A stretch of 64,000 nucleotides of DNA, taken from contig JAYKKI010000009.1 in the NCBI GenBank assembly GCA_039881145.1, positions 15,040,501 to 15,104,500 of the forward strand, written 5' to 3'. The position numbers and the translations under genes are program-made. Source of the stretch: Druceiella hillmani. Taxonomy: Eukaryota > Arthropoda > Insecta > Lepidoptera > Hepialidae. This document shows, piece by piece, positions 13,490-25,371 of the stretch (positions within the stretch are counted from its first letter, which is position 1; every line of letters begins with the position of its first letter). Below the pieces are notes generated by a model. It searched no databases. It was not told the origin of the DNA and saw only the letters and a program-made list of their open reading frames with translations.

Positions 13490-13800
13490 TGGTGCAGTTC
13501 AGATTAACGCTCTCGCAGGCCAGTTAAACAAATCAACTTACGAACTGGTCGAAGGTCATGCAAAGTGACCCAGCATCCTCAGCGCTGTAGAGGTCGCTGC
13601 ATGAGATTTATATTCACAAATAGTTGGTTTCGCATTACGAACACTGAATCCCTCCCGCCATTAAATGTTTAGTACAAACTGCGGAGCGTAATAAAGGACA
13701 ATAGCTGGCTGGACGCTAGTATCCGGCAGGCCAATTATTATCATTGGTCTTTTGTGGATCAAGAGTTGGGTATTACAGAGATATTCATCCTACAATGACC
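13490..13800. other. GC-richer block, unidentified
   Basis: Composition is more balanced than in the flanks and all frames are closed. It contains AAGGTCATGCAAAGTGACCC at 13553-13572, two nuclear-receptor-like half sites facing each other over 7 bp. That spacing is not a standard one, so the resemblance is only suggestive. It may be a regulatory block or an unrecognised repeat. Confidence 0.3.
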
Positions 13801-15229
13801 ATTTGATTTATTAATCTTTAGTAAGATCGTTTTCTCTTAGGCAGGAGGTTCGTTGTTTGTTGTATGGTCGGATTAAGGACGGAATTTTTGGGATCGATTG
13901 GACATGATTTTATTTTCAAGTTCAGCTCGCGGAGACCTTCGACTGTTTATTTACGTTTATTGTGAGATTTCTTTGTTGACTTCAATTAGTTTGTAGTTTT
14001 TTAACTTAGTTTTGCTAAAACATTAGATCTACCTATTTGTAAAATCATAATTTTAAATGTTCCACAGACTTACTCTTCGGTTGGTTAGACATTAAAGTAT
14101 GAATATTATTTAAAAATATCAGTAAAAAACACATCGAATAATTGCGTAAAATAAGTTATATAATGTCTTTATTTAATAGTTACTTACGCTGATAAGTTTG
14201 CCATTCTTCAGTGGCCTGGTTTGAGGGCAGGCATTTGATATTTTTACAAAACGCACAGGTGGAATCAATTAATTGACTGTGCATTATCACAATACGTCAT
14301 GAACTTTATTCGTAAGTAAAATTAAGTTATTTTATTCTTAACGGTAGTGAATTACAACAAAATTATGCGTTTTTTATAAACAAGTAAATTAGGATTAATA
14401 AAAAAAAAATAATATTTAAATTTTATTAAGATTTGGGTTGAGGAGATTTTGGTTTATATGACTTTTTACTTATTCTACATCTTTTCAAGAGGCAGATGTT
14501 TTCTTTATTTATTCACAACAAATTAAGTAATTAAATTTATAATATTTATAGATTTTTCGATATATTGCAGGACATATGTATAAAACAACTAAGTTTATTT
14601 TTAGTAATGATTGTTTACGAGGTTTCTACTTATGTATACATATGTGTTAAATGACCGTTTTATTTATCTCACTTATATGACAATGTATAAAAATCAACAA
14701 TTTCAATTTCATTCTCTAACATAATGTTGAAAATATTACTTAGAGACGCACCATGGAACATGTTTCGACGATATATATGTATTCAAATAGTTGGTATTAA
14801 CTTTCATAGCCAGTCACAAGGTCGAACCTTTTAGTGGCCTCTAGTGAATATCGTCGTTACATATTTTGCATATTTTTCAATAACTTTTCATGTCTTTCCG
14901 CTTTGATACTATTTATTGGAAAGAAAAGTTTACGCAATTTAGGTATCTCCTGGTTTCATAATACTTTGAAACTTCGATTGGCTCTTTGGAAAAGTTTGAA
15001 ATGAGATTTTACATTTTTCAAACTTTCATCTTTCATCATTTTTTCTTGCTGAATATGTCATTAGAACTTTTTAAATTGGAAAAGTAATATATAAGAAAAA
15101 GTGGAAAAATTTTAATAGAAATAATTAAAAACAATCTTAAATACATAACGAACATTTAATTTGAATAAAGATTTGATATACATTATTGAATACATTTAGC
15201 GTTAATTTTGTAAAAAAGTGTTATTCACA
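13801..15229. other. AT-rich non-coding DNA, nothing recognised
   Basis: No coding similarity, tandem repeats or strong inverted repeats were seen. Confidence 0.5.
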
Positions 15230-15412
15230 ATTAAATGAACTACGTGATGTAGTATTATTTCTACTTTCTTTAAGTTCATTACCACGACCTAGGTTTCATT
15301 GTATTACAACATCTTCAGGTGGGCAAAGATGTTGCAATACAACGAAACCTAGGTCGTGGTAAAGAACTTAAAGAAAGTAGAAATAATACCATATCTCGTA
15401 GTTTCATTTAAT
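15230..15412. repeat. Long inverted repeat carrying Penelope-like terminal sequence
   Basis: The left arm 15230-15315 and right arm 15326-15412 are reverse complements over about 86 bp with roughly eight differences. The 10-bp spacer is CAGGTGGGCA. Both arms carry the run GAAACCTAGGTCGTGG, outward-reading from the centre. The left arm reads on the minus strand and the right arm on the plus strand. The core matches the hammerhead-bearing terminal repeats known from Penelope-like elements, but no PLE reverse transcriptase or GIY-YIG gene is visible nearby. It could instead be a fold-back duplication of a single terminus. Confidence 0.85.
15282..15322 (-). ncRNA. Minimal hammerhead ribozyme, apparently complete
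   Basis: Read on the minus strand, every part of a type I hammerhead is present in order. Helix I 5' strand is CCAC (15322-15319). The core box is CTGAAGA (15318-15312), followed by one extra T. Helix II is GTTGT-AAT-ACAAT. The second core box is GAAA. Helix III is a tiny ACC-TA-GGT stem. The cleavage triplet is GTC (15288-15286), and helix I 3' strand is GTGG (15285-15282). Self-cleavage would fall after the C of GTC. Very short helix III hammerheads are known from Penelope-like elements and some retrozymes. The extra T beside helix II and the 4-bp helix I mean that activity is uncertain. The right arm has lost the CTG of the first box and cannot fold the same way. Confidence 0.65.
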
Positions 15413-17029
15413 TATATTCATAATTATGTTAAATTTAACATTATGTTTAACGAGTGAAAACTTTTCTTTTTCCTTTGTTTGCGATTCGTACCGAACATGT
15501 TCGAGTGAAAACCTTTGTTTAACAACAAAATCTAACAGTACATCCCTCTGTCAGAAGTTTTTAGCTCCTTATCGAAATAAAGTATAGGCTTCAATGTTTC
15601 ACTTACGTAATTCTTTTACGTAAAATTGAAAATGGCATTTAAACTATATAGAATTTAACTTTCAAGAGACGCTTGTACATTGAAATGGGGGAGAGGCAAA
15701 CAAACAATTTGAATTATCCGTCTCAAGTATTAATTATCGTCTAAAGAAATAATATTTGATAATTCGTTCAAGTAATATTAATCAACCCCATTTGACGTAG
15801 AAAAAAAGTAATTAAAAAAGGAAAAGTTCACTAATGTTTTAAAAATAACTTTCTAGTTTCCATCGACTAGTGTATTACACGATTTGGGAAATCAACAATA
15901 ATTTTCAAGTGTCTGGAACATGCTATAAGTTTTCCTTAATATTTTTCACACATGTAGGTTCAACTAAACACAAACAGTTTATTTAAAAAAAAAAGAATAC
16001 TCTTAAAAGAAAAGTAAAGAAGTAAAAGAATAAATACCACGTTCAAGCTAACCCTCTAAATATTAACAATTTCATTGTTTTATGCATCAGTGCTCTTTAC
16101 AGTTACATTGAATTGTTTTAATGCAACAATATATTTACGGTGATCGTATTTTACACGCAGATATCTCGATGATTTAGTTACAACTATTCATTGAAATATC
16201 GCTATTATTGTTATTATTACTATTTTGAGAGATATAATCTAAAGTAGTAGTTAGTAAATGAATCATCGAGTTTTACTTTACTGTTAGCCTACTGCTCTCA
16301 CACTAGGCTTTTTAGCTGACAATTTATTTTTAATGTTTCTGCGTTCTTTTAATGAATTAATCGTTTTTATTGAATTGGTTGCCGTTAATTTTTGGATACA
16401 GTCTTGTATGGGACATCAAATTGATTTTTCCCACCATTTTTCGTGATAGCAATATTCAATAGATTTTAAATTGCCCATATTTAAATCTACTTAAGGGCAA
16501 TATAATCATTAATCATATTGAAATTTACTTTGACCCTCCTTTATATCTTAAACATATTTACTATAGAATCTAACGATTTCAAAAATAAGGTTATTTACCA
16601 AATGAAATTGCTTAAATTTTAAAATGATAAGTGTTATTTTTAATTATTTTTTTTCATTTAGATAGAAAAGTTAACTGCTAGACCGATTTGAACTATTGCT
16701 TAAGCAATTTTCAAATCAGTATAAGGGGAATTAATGACATAAAATTATGGGTTTATTACTAGGAAAAATAGGCCCATAACTTTTTACTTGCAAAAATGCA
16801 AATCTTAATTTTGATATAAGAAAAACAATCCGTTGATGAGACCCAATTCTTTGGCAGAAGGACAAGCGCATCAGTCGAGAGCCAAACTTGTTACATTAGA
16901 AGGTGTAGATTTACTCTCGTATGACATTGTCTAGCATTGATTCCAATAATGTACAGACAAGTATTGCTTCACTAATTCAAAGAAGAAATTTTGATCTTCT
17001 CGATAATTCAATCTTGTTCTTATAATACT
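15413..17029. other. AT-rich non-coding DNA
   Basis: No gene was recognised. The part next to 17030 may include the decayed 3' tail of the minus-strand endonuclease/RT element that follows. Confidence 0.45.
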
Positions 17030-18560
17030 TTCTTCTACGAAGATAATCATTATCGCTATTCGAATTTTTGATGCTGCTGCTAGAAAAAGTAAATGGGTAC
17101 CTACTGGCGTAGGTTATTCAACTAGGATAAGCTTTTCCTGCCAGGATTCCTTCTGTCCAAAATATTGTCTTGCATAATGAGTTGAAGGAGTTATAATTTT
17201 CTGTAGCACAATATGTGTTTGATTACCGGAAGCTACGTGTTTTTATGATTTTAGGATCTCTGTCTCTTCGGTCATCCGCTGAAGTACCGTTGTATTGCAT
17301 ACTTCCTAAAACCACGAGATGCGCAACATTCTGCATTCTACCCACTTCTCAAAGACCTGAATTTTCTTGCTTGTCACTTCTGTGAGCACATATCTTTCAG
17401 CGTCATACAGTGAAACATAAATACGAAGTACCTCTTCACATGTATTTGCAGATTCACACTTAAATTACGATCACAGAGGATGTTCTCCATCTTACGGTAA
17501 GCGTTCCAAACTTGCTCAATTCTATATAGGACTTCGAAACTGGAATCACTTTTATCATCAAGGATCACTCTAAGATACTTATAATGAGCATCGCGTCCCA
17601 GAGTGATTTTATTTATAACGATGAGGGAATAATATTCCGGTGCTCGTCTTATCATCGAGTGTTTTGTTGTTTTGCAGGTATCGTTGATTCCGTACTGAGA
17701 GCTGATACTACTTACTGCGTCGACAAGTATTTAAAGACCTTGGATACTATTCGAATATAATATGAAGTGTCAATTGCATATCTTATGTTATTAATAAGTT
17801 TTTTATTGATAGATATTCCTCCAGTTATTTAATTTAGGGCATCTGAGAATACTGATGGTAGGAAACGTCTTACCTAGAGTCGTGAAATAGGTTTCAATTA
17901 TATTGCTCCCGGGTGTAAAGTTGTTCTTCTCAGGTTTAGCGGCAGTTCCACTGCTGACAATTAACGTAAGATGGTGTTTTGTCTTGTATCTCTTCTCTCA
18001 AAACTCCCTAATTTTGTTATGCATATTAAAACATCATGCTTTCTCTGTAGTTCTTCCATTTTTGGACATGCATTGTTTTTTTGTTTCCGTAAATCGCTCT
18101 TATATGAGGCGCTAAAAATCTTTTGCTCATATTTATCTTTTAATTAAGTCTAGCTGTTACCAAGTCAAGTAGTTCAGATGTTATCTAATTTTTTTAAATT
18201 CTGGTTACTGACGGATTGAAACGCTCTCAGTCCACTTTTATCACTACCTCTGTTATTTCCTTTAATCAGGTGGTTTTGGTTCAATAGGATTTGTGTTAGA
18301 TGAACTTAATTTTTGTAATTGATTTTTAATAGCGCAACTGACTTAAGCATGAACCACGTTATGTCATAGCTATGTCAAGTTGCGATTGTGTTTACTAGAT
18401 GGTTTTTTAACTATGTTTAACTTAGCCTGTAACGACGCGGCCAGTGGATTATGATCTGAGCCTATGTCGGTTCCAGGATATGTTTTCAATGACTTAATAC
18501 TTTTACGAGGTCTTCAATGCACAAGAAAATGAGCTCATCTACAGGTAATCTCAAGACAAA
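17030..18560 (-). pseudogene. Non-LTR retrotransposon: endonuclease C-terminus, RT and C-terminal domain, decayed
   Basis: Reading down the minus strand, the first recognisable part is the end of an apurinic-type endonuclease, with KTYPGTDIGSDHNPL near 18490-18440. The SDH motif is part of its active site. A basic linker follows. The RT resumes at about 17873 with GGISINKK and RYAIDTS, where the catalytic YADD has become YAID. Next are VDAVSS..YGIN and the conserved tail ILCDRNLSVNLQIHVKRY (17527-17430). The C-terminal domain ends with RMLRISWF, KESWQEKL and AASKIRIA down to about 17040. Most RT fingers and palm sequence before YADD is missing, so there has been an internal deletion. Frameshifts and stops abound. 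The arrangement matches RTE-like APE-type elements, but the exact clade is uncertain. Confidence 0.85.
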
Positions 18561-18625
18561 GATGAAGCATTTTTACCACCACATACAAACAATATATGTG
18601 GTGGTAAAAATGCTTCGTCTTTGTC
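18555..18625. repeat. Inverted repeat (31-bp arms, 9-bp loop)
   Basis: The left arm 18555-18585 and right arm 18595-18625 are reverse complements with a single mismatch (GATGAAG against CTTCGTC). The hairpin sits exactly at the 5' limit of recognisable endonuclease sequence on the minus strand. It may have formed by a fold-back copying event at the element's broken end. Confidence 0.95.
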
Positions 18626-20094
18626 GACGATAGGCATAAACCTGTAAAAGATCAATGTCAAATGGCTTAGTTTGCAAGTAAAAAGATTACCCAATTGCAG
18701 AATATAATGAAATTTCTGACGTAGAACTTAGTTACTTGTTTATTATTATATTACTTGTTTATTATTGTTCCTATGATGTTGTGTTTCGGAGCTGCTCGAA
18801 TAATACACAACATCATGGATGAAATGTATTTTTCTATATTAATTAAATACAACCTTTAATTTAGAAAAATTGAACAACTTTTTTGAAATTATTCCTAAGT
18901 CAAATTTATATTATTTTATGACTTCACCCATGCTCTTATAATGAAATAAAAACGCGGCATGTGTTAAACACAGACATGTGTTGAAAAAGAAGCGGAAATA
19001 TTGTATTAGACTTTCGCATGAACTAATGCTGATGAACTGATGAAACCCATTTATTGCTATTATATTAGTTGCCGACTTAATAATATCATCCGAGTGAAAC
19101 CAAGGTGGAAAGCAAGCAAGTAGACAAAATTTGAATTTTCTACGCTACGAGGAATAATTTTCATTAACCTAATTTCTGCTAACCCCAGCAAATTATATTT
19201 CGACAAACCGAGGAACAGTTTGATTCCTTTAATTTGTTAACTATTACGCAATAAGGACACGGTACGCCTGGCTGGATATATTTTTTGTCTTTGAGCCTAT
19301 GTTGGACATATTTTACGCCGAGCCACTTTATTGCTGAAACTCTTGACACGAACTTGTTTCATGATCTGGCGGTCTTCGAACAGAAGTCTGGGTACTTACA
19401 ATATTAATAGAGCAGAATACCATTTACTTCATTTCCGTTTACGTCGACATCTCTTTCTAAATATAGAGGTTTAGAGGAACTTAATCATTTATATTTTCAT
19501 AAATAGTTCTAATTTTAAATTTTATGTTATCACGCCATCTCTCACTTGGGTGAATTAGTCAGAATTTATGTAATATAACTTTCTCTTTCACTAAATCGTA
19601 GGTATCACTAAAATATTTCTTAAGGATCTTCTAAATGTTTCTTGTCAACCATTTTATGTTTAAAATTTTCTCTATACGACATTCTCTATACATTTCTTTT
19701 TTGTATTCAAATTTCTCAAGATATTCCGTAGGTTTTTTTATATCACTTTTTATAACACTTCACATATCTTCTTCGTGTATTTATATCTAGTATATCTCAT
19801 AAAATATTTTCCCAAAGATTTCATTTCTTTTACTGCTATGTACTTTTTTCTCCTTTTATATATTATAAAGCTTATGAAGGATTCTTTGGTATCAAAAAGA
19901 TCTAAAAAACTAAAGAAATTAAGGCGGACAATTCATTTATTAAATAAACCCAAAAGATACTACTTTATATTTTATTTAATTTCTCAACACATAAAATTAA
20001 TAGTACCATTAAAGCAATCTCCGTATAATAAAAGTCACCCTACTCTAATTTAATTTCTCAACTTTTTGCTCTCAATGGGTACTTATCTCCTACT
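18626..20094. other. AT-rich non-coding DNA
   Basis: A short direct duplication, TTACTTGTTTATTATTAT, lies near 18731-18768. A moderately GC-richer stretch near 19080-19390 gave no protein similarity on either strand. No gene was recognised. Confidence 0.45.
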
Positions 20095-20127
20095 GCGACT
20101 ACCCTGGTATATAACCAGGGTAGTCGC
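20095..20127. repeat. Perfect inverted repeat (14-bp arms, 5-bp loop)
   Basis: GCGACTACCCTGGT at 20095-20108 is the exact reverse complement of 20114-20127, with ATATA between. It overlaps the 3' end of the exon-like open frame described next. On the minus strand the right arm reads in frame with that open stretch. The left arm introduces a TAG stop, which suggests that the left arm is the copy. Confidence 0.95.
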
Positions 20128-20309
20128 TGACGTCTTTCTCATTTTCTGTATTTGGTATATCACAGTCGTCATCTAATGTGATTACCAAGCCAAATATCCT
20201 TTTCCCCTGAGACTCTTCTGATCCATCACTGTAATTATAAAGCCAATATGGTTCACACCACATGCCTCGGGAAGAGCTTACACCAGTTATGCATCGTTTC
20301 TTCTTAGGC
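20108..20309 (-). other. Exon-like open frame, function unknown
   Basis: On the minus strand an intron-acceptor-like sequence (CTGATTTGACTTCCTAG) ends near 20310. A 66-codon open frame follows, starting PKKKRCITG and including the acidic stretch LDDDCDIPNTENE. It ends at a TAG inside the palindrome at 20095-20127. Composition is clearly more GC-rich than the flanks, and the residue mix (W, C, D, E, G) is unlike translated AT-rich junk. An internal ATG gives about 54 codons. A donor could be GGTAATC inside the frame or GGTTATA near its end; both are weak. I do not recognise the protein. It could be one exon of a host gene, an exon of a retrotransposed copy, or chance. The nearest neighbour is an RT fragment 0.7 kb upstream on the same strand. 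Confidence 0.35.
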
Positions 20310-20814
20310 TAGGAAGTCAAATCAGTTTTATTTCATTTGTTGTTTTTCATTTTTGTATAGAGTTTTTACCCCATTTTATTGAAATATTATTAATTACATT
20401 GCACCACTTTAATAACATGGTAGGTTTTACACGCAGATTTACATCTGAATATGAAACATTCAATCGGGATAGTGAAGCTAGAGCTGTCTCTTTTCCCGTA
20501 TTTTAAAGAATCCTTGTAGTCAATAATATTATTTTTTCTCTCTTACTACCTTTTTCTTTATTTAACTAAAACATTTACATGTGTTCTACTGTAACTGATA
20601 TAATATAACTATGTTAATAACATAGGAAATGGATATCATAATTTGTTGGTTTTTGCTATTACGATACAGTATGTGTGATATCCATAAGATGAAAAACAGT
20701 CGACTCGTTTTTTAAATTCTCAATACTTTTCTGGGTTTTTTTATATGATGGGTTTATCTATGGCTGTTTTCTTGGCTTTACCTTCCAATTTCGCAACAAA
20801 TTCTATCGAACAAT
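20310..20814. other. AT-rich non-coding DNA
   Basis: Nothing recognised. This lies between the exon-like frame and the RT fragment, both on the minus strand. Confidence 0.4.
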
Positions 20815-21120
20815 TGATTATAGAGAGTTGTAGATGGTTAATATAAACCTGAAAGCTCTATAGTTGAATATATCAAAACGGTATTTTTTTGTATAGATGC
20901 CTGGACTAATTATGATGCCTGAACTAACTCACTGTTTTGGGATACAACTTGAAAAAAATTTCTTGTTGAATAGGTGAGTTAGTGGTAGAACCAAAATAGC
21001 ATTTTTATTTTTATATTGCAATTGTTAGTACCATCTGATCCAAGGGCTTTCTTCTCCTTCCGATTTTTTTAATATGTATCAAGGCTTCCTTCTCATCTAT
21101 AACTGATGCTTTGCTTTTTT
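20815..21120 (-). pseudogene. Non-LTR RT fragment (N-terminal RT motifs), Jockey/CR1-like
   Basis: The minus strand reads KEALIHIKKI followed by KALGSDGTNN near 21060-21025. This is the K-x-PGxDG-type motif at the start of the RT domain. After a frame change comes LPLTHLFNKKFFSSCIP, matching the helix region where the family has a LINxSFSSGxFP pattern. NYRAFRFILTIYNSL follows near 20870-20825, corresponding to NYRPISLLxxxxK. The two parts lie in different frames and stops intervene. No palm motif with the catalytic aspartates follows. It is a short relic of an APE-type non-LTR element; the clade cannot be fixed. Confidence 0.55.
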
Positions 21121-23449
<2,329 letters not shown>

Positions 23450-23760
23450 AGAGTGCGATGCAGGTTAGAAAATTTTGCGACAAAACCATGAAAATAAAAC
23501 AAATACTGATGAAATAATAAATTTTATTTTTCGATGGGGTTATAATTTATTCTAGGCCGCTGGATTCTAAAAAAACTAGTTTAGAAACAATTTATCCGCG
23601 AAGCTTTCAAAATATCCCTACACAACTGTTTTGGCATCTTCGTTTTTCGTTTGAAGAAAGTTTCTGTCCATCAAAATATTTTTTAGTTTACAGATGCAAA
23701 TCAAATGGACCAAACTGAAAAGGTTGCAGCATTTTAAGTTCGCTATTGCTATTTTTAATA
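23450..23760 (-). pseudogene. Mariner-type transposase, C-terminal end and 3' terminus
   Basis: Mariner transposase cuts and pastes its element with a DDD catalytic triad. On the minus strand ELKMLQP leads into FGPFDLHL near 23720-23690, the degraded form of the SPDLAPSDFHLF motif that holds the third catalytic Asp. KYFDGQKLSSNE and GYFESFADKLFLN follow, then INYNPIEK with a TAA stop at 23526-23524, where the family ends in a GDYVEK-like sequence. Frames shift between these blocks. Downstream to about 23450 the sequence CGCAAAATTTTCTAACC resembles a mariner 3' end. The N-terminal DNA-binding domain and first two Asp motifs are absent. The second mariner relic at 42617-43050 has a different C-terminus, so the two come from different subfamilies. 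Confidence 0.7.
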
Positions 23761-24041
23761 TTTTTTGAAAGCAAAGTTTAGCGTGAGCGCTATTCTAGTG
23801 AAATGAAAATTCAAGTACTCAGCATTCAAGGAACGTGACACCCATTATCCACCTCCCAGTCGGTGTAAAAGTGTATAATAGCGTGTACAGTAGCAACAAC
23901 ATGAGATTTATAATATTATTTTGGTAGATAATCCGTCATTATAATTCTCTTTGAGCATTTAAAACTGATACCGAGGACTTATTCGCTCATGCGTAATATC
24001 ACTTCGACCTATTTCATAGTAGAGATATTAAGCTATAGCTA
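23761..24041. other. Non-coding sequence between mariner relic and (TA)n array
   Basis: I looked here for the missing transposase N-terminus and a matching 5' terminal repeat and did not find them. Confidence 0.4.
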
Positions 24042-24084
24042 TTTATATATGTATGTATATATATACATATACATATACATATAT

Positions 24085-24125
<41 letters not shown>

Positions 24126-24129
24126 TATT

Positions 24130-24167
<38 letters not shown>

Positions 24168-24170
24168 CAC
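24042..24170. repeat. (TA)n microsatellite with GTATG and CATATA variants
   Basis: An imperfect TA array about 130 bp long. It ends some 40 bp from the Helitron terminus. Confidence 0.98.
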
Positions 24171-24213
24171 AAATGGTTATGATTCAGCTTCAAACATACC
24201 ACATTATATAATA

Positions 24214-25371
24214 CTAGCAAACCCGGCGAACTCCGTTTCGAAACCAGATGGCTTCGTTTTTTGTAACATTTCGTTTGGGGATTAAAAGATGAAGAAATTT
24301 TTTTTTCTTTCTTTAAAATTTGAAAAGGAAAAATTTTATTTCATTTCACAACAGTAATGAATTCATTTCGATTACAAAAATGAAGTGTAATTTAGTTGAA
24401 CTTCTCTAAGTAAAAAATGAAAGTGAATCCAAAGTAAATACTGAATCGAAGCGTTATACGTGTCCGCAAATTATCCGTTTCATTGAAGTGCTCCTTGGTA
24501 AACCACATTTTTTGTTTTTTGGTCTGACGTTAACACAAACAAAGCGGATGGTTTCCCAACTCGTGAACACGCAACGTATAGCTGCCCATTTGAAAAACAA
24601 TGATTTTCTAAATTTATCCCGCAAACACTAAGCGATTGGCCTTGCGACTTGTTAATTGTCATTGCGAACGCAAGGTGAACCGGAAATTGCAATCGTTTGA
24701 ATCATTGGTATTCAAGGAATACATACATTTTCACCTGCGTATTTTCCGTTAATAATGGTTGCCTCAATCAAATTCGGCATAAGTCTTTTCACCGCAAGTC
24801 GAGTACCGTTGCAAAGTCGCGGTGGATTCAAATTACGTAATATCATAACTGAACCAACTTTGAGTTGCAAGTTATGTGGTGGAAATCCTGGTAACTCCAG
24901 AGAGTTCAAAAACTCCGTTGGATAATTTACTATATCATCGGGATTTGTTATGGAATCAACGGATTTACAATTTCACAATTAACACAATACCGGTTTTAAG
25001 TTAGCGTTTGAAAGAACGTGCGCATAATAAATGTCACATGAAATTAACTGAGCAGAGTACAATGAGTAGCTGTCAAACAATGTATCACGCACCGGCGCCA
25101 CCTACTTAAAATACTGGCGCCATCTGCTCCACAACCAAGCAAAACCATATTGGTTTGTAGTACATGCTATGTATCAGAGATGGCGCTGTATGTGAAAAAT
25201 GATTTTCCCTGTTTTCCTGCTTTTCTTTTGAAATTTTTCCTGAATTTTGTTTGCTATAAACCTCACGGAGCTCGAGACCTTTCCAACAAATGCAAAACCG
25301 TGGAAATCGGTTAGTGCGTTCTGGAGTTATAGCGTCAGGAAGGAAAACCCGACTTATTTTTATATTATAGA
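24214..25371 (-). mobile_element. Helitron, deletion derivative with both termini
   Basis: On the minus strand the element starts with TCTATAATATAAAAATAAGT at 25371, directly after a host A. This is a well-known 5' end of insect Helitrons, and a further 390 bp of non-coding 5' sequence follows. It ends with CTAG (24217-24214) directly before a host T. Just inside the end, 24219-24238 can fold as a short bulged hairpin (AAA/TTT and CGG/CCG stems). These are the TC start, terminal hairpin, CTRR end and A-T insertion site that define Helitrons. The 1158-bp copy joins the 5' end directly to the last part of the helicase gene. The Rep nuclease and most of the helicase are therefore deleted, and movement would need an autonomous relative. 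Confidence 0.92.
24480..24960 (-). pseudogene. Helitron Rep/helicase, C-terminal PIF1-like helicase segment
   Basis: The Helitron protein combines a HUH Rep nuclease with a PIF1-family 5'-3' helicase. Only the helicase tail survives. It reads from about VDSITNPDD (24960) through GSVMILRNLNPPRLCNGTRL (24850) to GENVCIP, then meets a TGA at 24714-24712. Just beyond, a small deletion shifts the frame. The next frame gives the final helicase motifs, LAFAMTINKSQGQSL (24672-24628) and NGQLYVACSRVG (24590-24555), and a stop at 24480. The TINKSQGQSL and QLYVACSR motifs are the PIF1 motif V/VI region that contacts ATP and DNA. One stop and one frameshift in about 160 codons make this a fairly young but dead copy. 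Confidence 0.92.

Noticed and set aside
19029..19046. CTGATGA followed by GAAAC, a second possible hammerhead core.
   Set aside because: The intervening ACTGAT cannot form helix II, and no GTC with pairing helix I arms follows.
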